Assembly: GCA_965223235.1 (NCBI GenBank)
Contig: CBDCVV010000021.1
Coordinates: forward strand, 124,001-188,000
Direction of reading: 5' to 3'
From: UBA2589 sp965223235
GTDB taxonomy: Bacteria > Gemmatimonadota > Gemmatimonadetes > Longimicrobiales > Gaopeijiaceae
Length of the DNA: 64,000 bases
The notes under the pieces are model-generated. The model had not been told where the DNA came from. It ran no database searches and saw only the letters and a program-made list of their open reading frames with translations. Within the stretch, counting starts at the first letter, position 1; every line of letters begins with the position of its first letter. The translations under genes were made by a program, and so were the position numbers. Shown here piece by piece: positions 24,743-32,620 of this stretch.

Positions 24743-25741
24743 CTATACCGGGGCTGCGGTCAGGTAGCGGACTCGGTACGACTCGAGGAGCTGCTCGACC
24801 TCCTCCAGAGTCTTGGTCTGGAAGAGCTCAGTGCGAAGCTGACGCCCGTCGGGGAGGCCCTTGGTGTACCAGCCGAGATGCTTTCGAAAGTCGATGATCG
24901 CGCGGTCCGGATTGCTCTCGAACGCGATAGCGTTGCGAGCGTGTTCGAGACAGATCTCGAAACGTTCGTCCACATCAGGATCGGGTGGAATCGGATCTCC
25001 GTCCAGCGCGGCTCTGGCTTGGGCAAAAATCCACGGGTCACCGTGTGAACCACGCGCGATCATGATCCCAGCGCACCCGGTCTCGTCCCGCATGCGGGCC
25101 GCATCTGCGCCGGTCTTGATGTCACCGTTCCCGATGACCGGGATCTCGACAGCCGCGACCAGGTCGGCGATCTCGTGCCAGCGCGCCGATCCGGTGTACA
25201 TGTCCGCCCGGGTGCGTGGATGCAGGCATACGACCTGCGCCCCGGCCTGCTCGCAGACTTGGCCGATCCGAACAGGGTCACGAGTCGCCTCGGTGAAGCC
25301 GCTTCGGATCTTGGCGGTCGTCGGAAGGTCGGTAGCGTCATCCACGGCTCGGATGATCCGATCGACAAGGTCAAGGTCGCGTAGGCACCCCGAGCCACCG
25401 TTCCGCTTCACGACCTTCTTTACCGGGCATCCGAAGTTGATGTCGATGAAGTCGGGCGCGTAAGCCTCTGCGACAAAGGCCGCGGCGTCGGCCATCATAC
25501 TGGGATCCGCCCCAAAGATCTGGATCCCGATGGGCCGTTCCGCCTCGTCGAACCTCAGGTAGTCCCGTGAGCGCTTGCTGTTCATGACGATGCCTGCAGC
25601 GCTGACGAACTCACTGACCAATACATCGGCGCCGAAGCGTCGACATAGCCGCCTGAACGGAGACTCGCTCACCCCGGCCTGCGGAGCGAGGTACAGCGGG
25701 ACCCGATCCCCGCGGAGCATCTGCATCACGTCTACACCCAT
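24743..25741 (-). CDS. dusB: tRNA-dihydrouridine synthase, DusB type
   Basis: The product has 332 residues. It reduces specific uridines in the tRNA D-loop using FMN and NAD(P)H. The TIM-barrel start is LYLAPQAGVSESPFRRLCRR. The catalytic Cys lies in DINFGCPVKKVVKRNGGSGC, the DusB/Dus signature. Phosphate/FMN-binding regions are VCLHPRTRADMYTG and PVIGNGDIKT, then IMIARGSHGDPW. Length and C-terminal helical domain (HLGWYTKGLPDGRQLR) are normal. The gene is divergent from the PTS EIIA gene with a 115-bp gap, and convergent with permease 2. An alternative start is Met6. Confidence 0.93.
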   Translation of the reverse strand: MGVDVMQMLRGDRVPLYLAPQAGVSESPFRRLCRRFGADVLVSEFVSAAGIVMNSKRSRDYLRFDEAERPIGIQIFGADPSMMADAAAFVAEAYAPDFIDINFGCPVKKVVKRNGGSGCLRDLDLVDRIIRAVDDATDLPTTAKIRSGFTEATRDPVRIGQVCEQAGAQVVCLHPRTRADMYTGSARWHEIADLVAAVEIPVIGNGDIKTGADAARMRDETGCAGIMIARGSHGDPWIFAQARAALDGDPIPPDPDVDERFEICLEHARNAIAFESNPDRAIIDFRKHLGWYTKGLPDGRQLRTELFQTKTLEEVEQLLESYRVRYLTAAPV

Positions 25742-25856
25742 GGGAAGAAGCTAGGCCCTGATCTGTTGACGATGAAGAAGCATGGAAGGGGATGACCCAC
25801 GAAGAAGATCCTCGTATTGTCCGCGGTTCAAATCGCGGGCCGGGCTCGGAGGACAG

Positions 25857-26309
25857 GTGAAGCTCAGAGATCTCTTCTCTACAGACGTCGTGAAGCTCGA
25901 CCTCGACGCAACGCAAAAGGGTGACGCGCTGCAAGAACTCGTCGATCTACTGGGAGTCGACGATCGCGCGCGCAACACGATCTTCCGCACACTTCGGCGG
26001 AGGGAGAAGCTAGGCTCTACCGGGATCGGAAAAGGCATCGCGATCCCTCATTGCCGGTCACTCGTGGTCTCACGACTCCATCTCGCGTTCGGGCGCAGTT
26101 CGTCCGGCCTCGACTTCGATGCCATCGACGGGGGTCGGGTTCACCATCTCTTCCTGATCGTCGCGCCCCCGCTCGAGGTCTCGAACCAGTACCTACCGGT
26201 TCTCGGGAAGATCGCACAGTTCGCCAAAGAGGCAGACGTGACAAAGCGGCTCTCGGCGTTGGAGTCCGCCGACGACTTCTTGGAACTACTCGAGCAACGG
26301 GCGCCGTAA
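25857..26309 (+). CDS. PTS EIIA component, nitrogen/fructose type
   Basis: The product has 150 residues. The start GTG has GGAGG at ideal spacing; the frame open upstream lacks such a site. The PTS_EIIA type-2 domain spans the chain. Phosphorylatable His65 lies in GIGKGIAIPHCR, and the preceding REKLGSTGIG is typical. As a free-standing EIIA of the PtsN kind it would take phosphate from an HPr and act as a regulator rather than transport sugar. A full EI/HPr chain with HPr kinase lies at 32.6-38.3 kb, so the two loci likely form one phosphorelay. It converges with the FlgD-like gene 37 bp downstream. Confidence 0.88.
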   Translation: MKLRDLFSTDVVKLDLDATQKGDALQELVDLLGVDDRARNTIFRTLRRREKLGSTGIGKGIAIPHCRSLVVSRLHLAFGRSSSGLDFDAIDGGRVHHLFLIVAPPLEVSNQYLPVLGKIAQFAKEADVTKRLSALESADDFLELLEQRAP

Positions 26310-26346
26310 CCCTCGAGTACGTTTTCGACGTCCACATGCGGGACGT

Positions 26347-26790
26347 TTACTTCATCACGTACATCTTTCGGGTGAGCGGCTTCATCCCGTTCACCGCGAG
26401 CTGCATCAAATAGATACCCGATGCCACCTGGCGACCCATCTGGTCGTTCCCGTCCCAATAGGCCTCGTATCGACCTGGCTGGGAGTACTCCAACTGGTCG
26501 ACAGCGACCCCCGCACCAGAGGAGTGCCGTAACGCGACCGGATGGGCGACGAGTTGCGCGAGAACGTTGAAGATGCGGATGGACACTACTGCAGGACGCC
26601 CATCGACGAAGAGATCCGCACTGAGGGTAAACGGAATCGTCGTCTCAGGGTTGAACGGGTTCGGGTAGTTCTGTTCGAGTTGAAATCCGTTCGCCTGATC
26701 ACCCTGCGGGGTGCGGTCGATTTGAGCGTGGACCGCAGCGGGGGCGCAGAGCAAGAAAAGGAGGACGGATAAGACGCTTCGGCGTCTCAT
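26347..26790 (-). CDS. Small secreted protein with FlgD-Ig/T9SS-like C-terminal domain
   Basis: The product has 147 residues. A signal peptide (MRRRSVLSVLLFLLCAPAAV, cleaved before QIDR) is followed almost at once by one beta-sandwich domain of the FlgD_ig/por-secretion type. Its diagnostic pieces are LEQNYPNPFNPETTIPFTL, VSIRIFNVLAQLV, YEAYWDGNDQMGRQVASGIY and LTRKMYVMK. This module normally sits at the C-terminus of much larger exported proteins; here it is nearly the whole protein. It may be a remnant or a small secreted factor. It has its own 200-bp upstream gap, in which I see no clear promoter, and nothing else is recognisable there. Confidence 0.85.
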   Translation of the reverse strand: MRRRSVLSVLLFLLCAPAAVHAQIDRTPQGDQANGFQLEQNYPNPFNPETTIPFTLSADLFVDGRPAVVSIRIFNVLAQLVAHPVALRHSSGAGVAVDQLEYSQPGRYEAYWDGNDQMGRQVASGIYLMQLAVNGMKPLTRKMYVMK

Positions 26791-26991
26791 CAGGACCTCC
26801 GCACAACTGTGCAGTAGCTAAGCGTCAATCGCGCTCCATGTGGGACTGATCTAGGTACGCATACCTTATGCATTCTACCCGAGCTTCCGGCTAGCGGTCA
26901 ACGGGCAGAGCCCAAGAGGCTTCGTACCGTTCAATCTCTGATACCACGAAAGGGCGGTTTCGTTGCCCCGGAGTGATCGATTCGAGCCCCA

Positions 26992-28893
26992 TCACGACGT
27001 TGGCACCGTTCGGGCCCCCTCGGATCGCTCGGTCACTCCCCTCTGATCGAGGTAGTTCAACAACGGGATCAAGTGCTTACGGGTTACCGCGAGGATCTCC
27101 TTGAAGTCGGCCGGAGACAGCGCAGTCCGTCCTCCGAGCTCGGCGCGCACGCGAGCTTCGGCCTCATCCAGACGGCTCGACGATACGTAGAGACCGTCCG
27201 CGATGGCCCTGAGCTGATCCTGACTCGCCAAACGGCGGAGCAAAGACTGGAAGTCGGTCCGCCCCGTCAGCTCGGCGGGGAGTTCTTCCACGGTTGGACA
27301 AGCGAGCCCCGCCGCATCGATCGTCGCGAAAAGGAGATCGGCCGCGGCTTCCTGGTCAGGGGTCATCTCAGCTCGGAAGGTCGGAAGACGAACTCCCCCA
27401 CCCTGCTCGACCAGTTGCCCTCTGGAGACAAGGTCTTCGATCGCGGCATCTGCGACTTCCGGAGGTGCCCACTTGGGGACCCCGGCCCGTACGGTTGCCA
27501 GCGGCGCGTCGAGGCGAAGTGGATCGGCGGCGTGGGCCTGTTCTACGGCTCGCAAGACGTCTTGCCGCGCCACGTCCGAAACAGAGCGCGAGAAGGCTCG
27601 CCCTCCCCGGAAAAGCACCCCTCGATCGAGGCACGCCTGGAGCGCCTCCTCCGCTGACGCCGGAGTCAGCCCAGTGTGGAGTGGAAGTTCGTCCGAGGTC
27701 ACCCCGTCCCACCCGCGGAGCTCGAGCACCGCTTGCACCCGATCCCCCGGCGCTCCTTCCAAGATCGCCACCAACGACGCGCGCTCCGCATCCGTGATCC
27801 GACCCCGCTTCGCAGCAACCGCTTCGGCCACAAGGCCTCCACCGATCGTGGTGACCGGTGAGTACGATCGTATGACGAAGCGATCGCCCGCCCTAGCGAC
27901 AATGGGAGACTCGAAACGGAGCTGCACCCAACCCTCCTCGCCCGCACCCACCTCGTCATCTTCGAGTAACACGACGCGCGCGAGAGCCTCCGACGTCCCG
28001 ACATGTGCGTGGACTCGTTGATTGTGAGCGAGCTTCCATCCGGTGCCTCGGAGCAACTCTGCTCGACCTGTGACGATCCAGGTCGGCTCCCATACGTCCG
28101 TATTCACCAGGGTCGACCCCCGACCCACGAGCTCTCGATCGCCCCCATCGCCCGTGAGCGCGATCGCGACTCGATCACCGGCGACAGCGTCGTCCGTGAT
28201 ACGCCCGTGGACTTGAATGCTACGGATACGCGCGCTGTGGTCGCCTGGAAGAACGCGAACCCGATCGGACGAAGTGAAGCGCCCGCTCCAGAGCGAACCG
28301 GTCACCACCGTCCCGGACCCCTGAATCGTGAACGACCGATCGATGGGTAGACGAGCGAGGTCATGCACCCGCCGCGTGCGGGCCGCGAGACCCGCTCCCC
28401 GGAGCGCATCACGCAGTTCGTCGAGACCCGCCCCGGAAACGGCCGAGGTCGGGATGCACAGAGCCCCCTCATACGGACCGCCTTCGAGGACTTCTTCGAT
28501 CTCCGTGACCACCAGCTCGAGCCACTCTGCCTCGACTAGGTCGCTCTTTGTCACGGCGACCACCAACTCCGGGACCCCGAGAAGCCGTACGATCGCGAGA
28601 TGCTCACGCGTCTGGGGCATGACACCCTCATCCGCAGCGACGACCATCACGACGACATCCATTCCCGCAGCACCAGCCACCATCGCCCGTACGAACGCCT
28701 CGTGCCCTGGGACGTCGACTACGCCAAAGCGTAGGTCCTCGCCAAGCACCAGCTCGGCGAAGCCCAACTCGATCGTAATCCCTCTCGCCTGTTCTTCCTT
28801 TAGACGATCGGTGTTGACGCCAGTGAGCGAGGCTACCAGGGCCGTCTTGCCGTGGTCGATGTGACCCGCCGTGCCGAGGATCGCTCGGTGCAC
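26992..28893 (-). CDS. selB: Selenocysteine-specific elongation factor SelB
   Basis: The product has 633 residues. It delivers Sec-tRNA to UGA codons that carry a SECIS hairpin. The G domain holds the P-loop GTAGHIDHGKTALV, the switch region ARGITIELGF, DVPGHEAFV and TKSD. EF-Tu-like domains II and III cover about 175-345. Four winged-helix repeats for SECIS binding occupy about 375-633 (for example DELPLHTGLT, LAVTRKHLIPLLNYLDQRGV). The length is normal for SelB. The GTG start overlaps the recO stop by one base (TAGTG). SelA, tRNA-Sec and SelD are not in the window, so the rest of the pathway must be elsewhere. Confidence 0.95.
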   Translation of the reverse strand: MHRAILGTAGHIDHGKTALVASLTGVNTDRLKEEQARGITIELGFAELVLGEDLRFGVVDVPGHEAFVRAMVAGAAGMDVVVMVVAADEGVMPQTREHLAIVRLLGVPELVVAVTKSDLVEAEWLELVVTEIEEVLEGGPYEGALCIPTSAVSGAGLDELRDALRGAGLAARTRRVHDLARLPIDRSFTIQGSGTVVTGSLWSGRFTSSDRVRVLPGDHSARIRSIQVHGRITDDAVAGDRVAIALTGDGGDRELVGRGSTLVNTDVWEPTWIVTGRAELLRGTGWKLAHNQRVHAHVGTSEALARVVLLEDDEVGAGEEGWVQLRFESPIVARAGDRFVIRSYSPVTTIGGGLVAEAVAAKRGRITDAERASLVAILEGAPGDRVQAVLELRGWDGVTSDELPLHTGLTPASAEEALQACLDRGVLFRGGRAFSRSVSDVARQDVLRAVEQAHAADPLRLDAPLATVRAGVPKWAPPEVADAAIEDLVSRGQLVEQGGGVRLPTFRAEMTPDQEAAADLLFATIDAAGLACPTVEELPAELTGRTDFQSLLRRLASQDQLRAIADGLYVSSSRLDEAEARVRAELGGRTALSPADFKEILAVTRKHLIPLLNYLDQRGVTERSEGARTVPTS

Positions 28894-29648
28894 TACGCAG
28901 CCCCCGTCTCGGGCATCATGCGGCCTAAGAAATGGAAGGACTTCAGCGGTCTAGAGGCGAGGTGATAGGCGACGAAGTCCGCGAGGAGAGCGAAGTGTTG
29001 TTTCGGGTGCGAGAAATCGACCGGCACACGACCGTCGAGGAGCGCTAGTAGCTGGCGCCTGGCACCTGGGCCCACACGAGGGCCTGCGCTCCCTTCCGCA
29101 CACCCCTCGCACCGGACCCCGCCAGCCGCTAGGTCGAAACGGCCGACCTCCTCCTCGCCGAGGGGTTCGGAGCAGCGAGCGCACGGATCCAAGTGAGGTG
29201 AGAAGCCGAACGCCCCGGTCATCGCCCAGAGAGCTGCGATGACTGTCCCTGCTATCTCAGACGCGTCTGCGGCCGCAATGGTGTCGAGGGCCGCTTCGAG
29301 TGCCGCGAAGACAGCTCCCTCCTCTCCTTGCTCGGCGTGCGCGAGCACCAGCTCTCCTACGGCGGACGCCCCGGCAAAGCGGAGCACATCGTCAGAGAGC
29401 GGCTGCCGAAGGTGTACCTTCCCGAACTCCTTCATCGTGTGGAGGTCTCGTCCACGGCGCACGTACGCTGTGAGCTCCCCTGACGCGAAGGTCGCGAAGG
29501 TCGCAGCTCCCCGGCCACTCTTCCCTCGGACTCCTTTCCCGACCACGCTGAGTAGCCCGAAGTCGGAGGTGTAGAAACGGAGGATACGGCTCGTGTCCCC
29601 GTAGTCGTGCGCCCGGAGGAGTACCGCGCGAGTCCCAACGGCCGCCAT
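28893..29648 (-). CDS. recO: DNA repair protein RecO
   Basis: The product has 251 residues. RecO loads RecA with RecF and RecR at gaps and anneals strands. The N-terminal OB fold begins TRAVLLRAHDYGDTSRILRF; the phrase YTSDFGLLSVVGKGVRGKSG is characteristic. A Cys4 zinc site is complete: CARC near 160 and CEGC about 20 residues on. The C-terminal helices include DFVAYHLASRPLKSFHFL. The stop is coupled to selB by a one-base overlap, and the start overlaps the stop of the upstream gene (TGATG). The length is typical. Confidence 0.93.
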   Translation of the reverse strand: MAAVGTRAVLLRAHDYGDTSRILRFYTSDFGLLSVVGKGVRGKSGRGAATFATFASGELTAYVRRGRDLHTMKEFGKVHLRQPLSDDVLRFAGASAVGELVLAHAEQGEEGAVFAALEAALDTIAAADASEIAGTVIAALWAMTGAFGFSPHLDPCARCSEPLGEEEVGRFDLAAGGVRCEGCAEGSAGPRVGPGARRQLLALLDGRVPVDFSHPKQHFALLADFVAYHLASRPLKSFHFLGRMMPETGAA

Positions 29649-30772
29649 CAGGAGCGTCGACGCACGAGCCGCAGGAGTTCACTCCTCTTGCGCTGGTACT
29701 CCCGCCGCTCGGCGTCGCTCGCCTGCTGGCGTCGGTCGAAGTCCTCGTCGAGGAGGGCGATCTCGCGCAGGAGATCCCCTCGTTCCCGAGGCGGATGAGC
29801 AATTGGCGCGCCCCCCGGAGTACGGAGCACCCACAGAGCGGCGAAGGCCAGCAGAGACCCTAGGAGTAACGCGACCCACTGCACCGGTGGTGTGGAGGCG
29901 GCTTGTCCCGCCTCGATCTTCACGGTCCCCTCAGCGACATCTGTGGCCGAGTACCTCCGATAGGTCGAGCCGGGTTCCAACTCGACGCGATCGACAAGCT
30001 CGAAGCCATCTACCTCCAGAGCCGGTCCAGGTTCACGGATGAGCACGTCAAAGGACTCCGCACTCCCCCGCGTCGGAATTTCGATCGTAGGCTGATCTAC
30101 GTGATATTGGACCACGAAGAGACGCTCGCCCGGTGAAATGGCCGCGCGGACCACCAGCTCTCCACCCTCGACTTCCGCGGCAGCAAAGTCCAACTCGCCC
30201 TCACCCGCGACGATGTTGCGGGCTTCCGAGGGCAGAGGGTGTCGCCACACGACTCCCTCGGGTCCACGGACAACGGTCCGATCCGCATCGTTTCGCAGCT
30301 GAAAGAGGTCTGTGGCACGCCAGCCGACTGTATCGGGCTCTAAAAATACACTTCGAGACTGTATCGCCAGGTCAACGCCCGACCGCGGCGCCACAAGCGT
30401 GTCCCACGCCTGGATCTGGTACGTGGTGTCGAAGGGGAAGCCCGCCGTGATCATCGCCCCGAAGTAGAGCACACCCGAACGTCGATAAGACGCGAAGAAT
30501 ACGTCGTTGCGTTCAGGGTCCGGCGTCCGGGGCAACTGGACCCGAAAGGAACCGTCCGAGATCTGAACCGAGTCGAGCTGCCCGGTGGCGCCATCCGCGA
30601 GGTGATGTAGCACGACGACTCCGGAGGGTAGAACATCGTCGCCGACCGTGACGTAGCCCTCGAGTGTCGGGCCTTCCTGGGCCGCGATCGAGGTCGTCAC
30701 GACGAGCCCGACCAACACCGAATGCAGAACGCGACTGCGCGCCGACGCGACGAAAGATCTGTGGTCCGTCAC
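29648..30772 (-). CDS. Exported membrane-anchored protein of unknown function
   Basis: The product has 374 residues. The GTG start overlaps the bfn stop by 4 nt. An N-terminal signal (SRVLHSVLVGLVVTTSIAAQ) leads to a beta-rich region, first a carboxypeptidase-regulatory-like module (LEGYVTVGDDVLPSGVVVLH), then two more beta domains to about 295. One C-terminal membrane helix (PPVQWVALLLGSLLAFAALW) is followed by a basic, coiled-coil-prone tail (DFDRRQQASDAERREYQRKR). The layout is therefore periplasmic domain, helix, cytoplasmic coil. This resembles proteins linked with cytochrome biogenesis or cell-envelope assembly, but I recognise no family. It is coupled to recO. Confidence 0.75.
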   Translation of the reverse strand: MTDHRSFVASARSRVLHSVLVGLVVTTSIAAQEGPTLEGYVTVGDDVLPSGVVVLHHLADGATGQLDSVQISDGSFRVQLPRTPDPERNDVFFASYRRSGVLYFGAMITAGFPFDTTYQIQAWDTLVAPRSGVDLAIQSRSVFLEPDTVGWRATDLFQLRNDADRTVVRGPEGVVWRHPLPSEARNIVAGEGELDFAAAEVEGGELVVRAAISPGERLFVVQYHVDQPTIEIPTRGSAESFDVLIREPGPALEVDGFELVDRVELEPGSTYRRYSATDVAEGTVKIEAGQAASTPPVQWVALLLGSLLAFAALWVLRTPGGAPIAHPPRERGDLLREIALLDEDFDRRQQASDAERREYQRKRSELLRLVRRRS

Positions 30773-31299
30773 GGAAGAAAGCGGCCGAAATCCTCAGGAT
30801 CCATCGCCTGGAGACGCCTCTTCAACTCTTCGATGTCCGACTCGGGTCGCTCTTCTTCCACCGTCTCCGCGGCGGAACGGGCGATCGGCTCAGCATCTGC
30901 GACCTCTATCGATGCGACCTCCAGTAGCCCCTCTTCGGCAAAGATCGGCACGTCGGCGCGCAACGCTACTGCGATGGAGTCCGATGGCCGCGCATCGATA
31001 CGCACGACCTCGTCACCCCGATTCACCACCAACTCCGCAAAGTAGGTGCTTTGCTCTACGTCGGTGACCACGACACGCTGCAACGCCCCTCCCAGTCCCC
31101 CCACGATGGAACAGAGGAGATCATGGGTGAGAGGCCGTGAGAAGGTCATGCTCGCCATCTGAGTAGCGATGGCACGCGCTTCGGTCGCCCCGATCCAGAT
31201 CGGGAGCACGCGATCGCCCTCGGCCTCCTCCAAGATCACCACGGGCGTGTTCGTGGTACGATCCATGGCAAGGCTTTGGACCCGGACTTCGACCAGCAC
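30769..31299 (-). CDS. Bifunctional nuclease family protein (DUF151)
   Basis: The product has 176 residues. The DUF151/BFN domain covers about residues 1-135, with family blocks VILEEAEGDRVLPIWIGATE, RPLTHDLLCSIVGGLGG and RIDARPSDSIAVALRADVP. The family has reported nuclease activity in plants and is widespread in bacteria, where its role is unclear. The C-terminal 40 residues are an acidic helical tail (EELKRRLQAMDPEDFGRFLP), reminiscent of a UvrB/C-like motif at this position in other members. It is the first gene of the run bfn - membrane protein - recO - selB, all overlapping. It lies 81 bp downstream of metK, and the gap shows no clear terminator. Confidence 0.9.
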   Translation of the reverse strand: MLVEVRVQSLAMDRTTNTPVVILEEAEGDRVLPIWIGATEARAIATQMASMTFSRPLTHDLLCSIVGGLGGALQRVVVTDVEQSTYFAELVVNRGDEVVRIDARPSDSIAVALRADVPIFAEEGLLEVASIEVADAEPIARSAAETVEEERPESDIEELKRRLQAMDPEDFGRFLP

Positions 31300-31380
31300 G
31301 CTCGGGAAGACCTCCGCAGGTAGAAAAGCATCGGCACGAGCACGGCGCTCATCTCCAATACTCCCGAGTCGGCTTGGGGT

Positions 31381-32565
31381 TCAGGCGTCGACTGCGCTCT
31401 TCAGGTCACTCGCCTTGTCCGTCCTCTCCCACGGGAAGAACGTCACGGCATCGGTACCGCCGACATCCGGTACCCGACTCTCCGGCGCTCGCCCAAAGTG
31501 CCCGTACGCGGCGGTGGGTGTGAAGATCGGATTCGTGAGGCCCAACTCCCGAATGATCGAGGCCGGTCGGAAGTCGAATACGTCGCTGACCGCCTTGGAA
31601 AGGACGTCGTCACCGACGACCCCTGTCCCGAAGCTCTGAACACGAATGGAGACTGGCTCCACGACGCCGATCGCGTACGCAAGTTGAATCTCACACCGCT
31701 CCGCCAACCCGGCCGCCACGACGTTCTTCGCGGCCCAGCGCGAGGCGTACGCAGCAGAGCGATCGACCTTCGTCGCATCCTTGCCTGAAAAGGCTCCACC
31801 CCCATGCCTTCCAACCCCACCGTACGTATCGACGATGATCTTCCTGCCGGTCAGCCCTGCATCTCCGTGCGGGCCGCCGATCACGAAGCGACCCGTCGGG
31901 TTGATGTGCAGTGTGCACGCCGACTCGTCGTAGAGGTCGGCGGGGAGGGCCGGCTTCACAACGTGCTCAGCGATCCCGGCGACCAGGTCGTCTTGACGGA
32001 TCTCGGGGTCGTGCTGCGTAGACACGACGACGGTCGCGATGCGCACCGGTCGGTCTCCGTCATACTCCACCGTCACCTGTGCCTTACCGTCCGGACGAAC
32101 CCAGGCCAACTCGCCCGACTTGCGCACCTTCGCGAGCTGCCGCGTGAGGGCATGCGCGAAGTGGATCGGTGCGGGCATCAGCTCTTCGGTCTCCCGAGCC
32201 GCGTACCCGAACATCATCCCCTGATCGCCAGCTCCCCCCGTATCGACTCCCATCGCGATGTCGGGCGACTGCTGGTCGAGGTTCGTCAGTACCGCGCACG
32301 TGTGACTGTCGATTCCGAACGCCGCGTTCGTATACCCGATTCGATGCAGGGTCCCGCGCACGATGTCGGGCAGATGTACGTATCCGGCCGTGGTGACCTC
32401 CCCCGCGACCATGGCAAGGCCGGTCGTTACGAGTGTTTCACACGCGACCCGTGACGAGGGGTCCTGGACGAGCATGTGATCGAGGACCGCATCAGAAATC
32501 TGATCGGCGATCTTGTCAGGGTGACCTTCGGTAACCGATTCCGAGGTGAAGAGCGTTGAGCTCAA
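31381..32565 (-). CDS. metK: S-adenosylmethionine synthetase
   Basis: The product has 394 residues. It makes S-adenosylmethionine from methionine and ATP. Hallmarks are LFTSESVTEGHPDKIADQIS, the loop GVDTGGAGDQGMMFGYA, GGPHGDAGLTGRKII and GGGAFSGKDATKVDRSAAYA. The length is normal. The start appears to be TTG (32565), placed exactly where the family begins; no better codon is seen. It follows ptsI by 55 bp on the same strand. I see no SAM riboswitch in that short gap, so expression probably comes from the PTS operon or a promoter inside ptsI. Confidence 0.95.
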   Translation of the reverse strand: MSSTLFTSESVTEGHPDKIADQISDAVLDHMLVQDPSSRVACETLVTTGLAMVAGEVTTAGYVHLPDIVRGTLHRIGYTNAAFGIDSHTCAVLTNLDQQSPDIAMGVDTGGAGDQGMMFGYAARETEELMPAPIHFAHALTRQLAKVRKSGELAWVRPDGKAQVTVEYDGDRPVRIATVVVSTQHDPEIRQDDLVAGIAEHVVKPALPADLYDESACTLHINPTGRFVIGGPHGDAGLTGRKIIVDTYGGVGRHGGGAFSGKDATKVDRSAAYASRWAAKNVVAAGLAERCEIQLAYAIGVVEPVSIRVQSFGTGVVGDDVLSKAVSDVFDFRPASIIRELGLTNPIFTPTAAYGHFGRAPESRVPDVGGTDAVTFFPWERTDKASDLKSAVDA

Positions 32566-32620
32566 AGTGGCCTCTTTGGCAGGGGAAAAGCCCCAAAAAG
32601 CTCATCAATCCCCTGGCGAG

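Noticed and set aside
24738..24753. Hairpin CCCCG/CGGGG between permease 2 and dusB as terminator
   Set aside because: Only a 5-bp stem that overlaps the dusB 3-prime end; too weak to list.
32566..32620. Possible SAM riboswitch before metK
   Set aside because: Only 55 bp separate ptsI and metK, too short for any known SAM riboswitch class of normal size, and no kink-turn pattern is visible.
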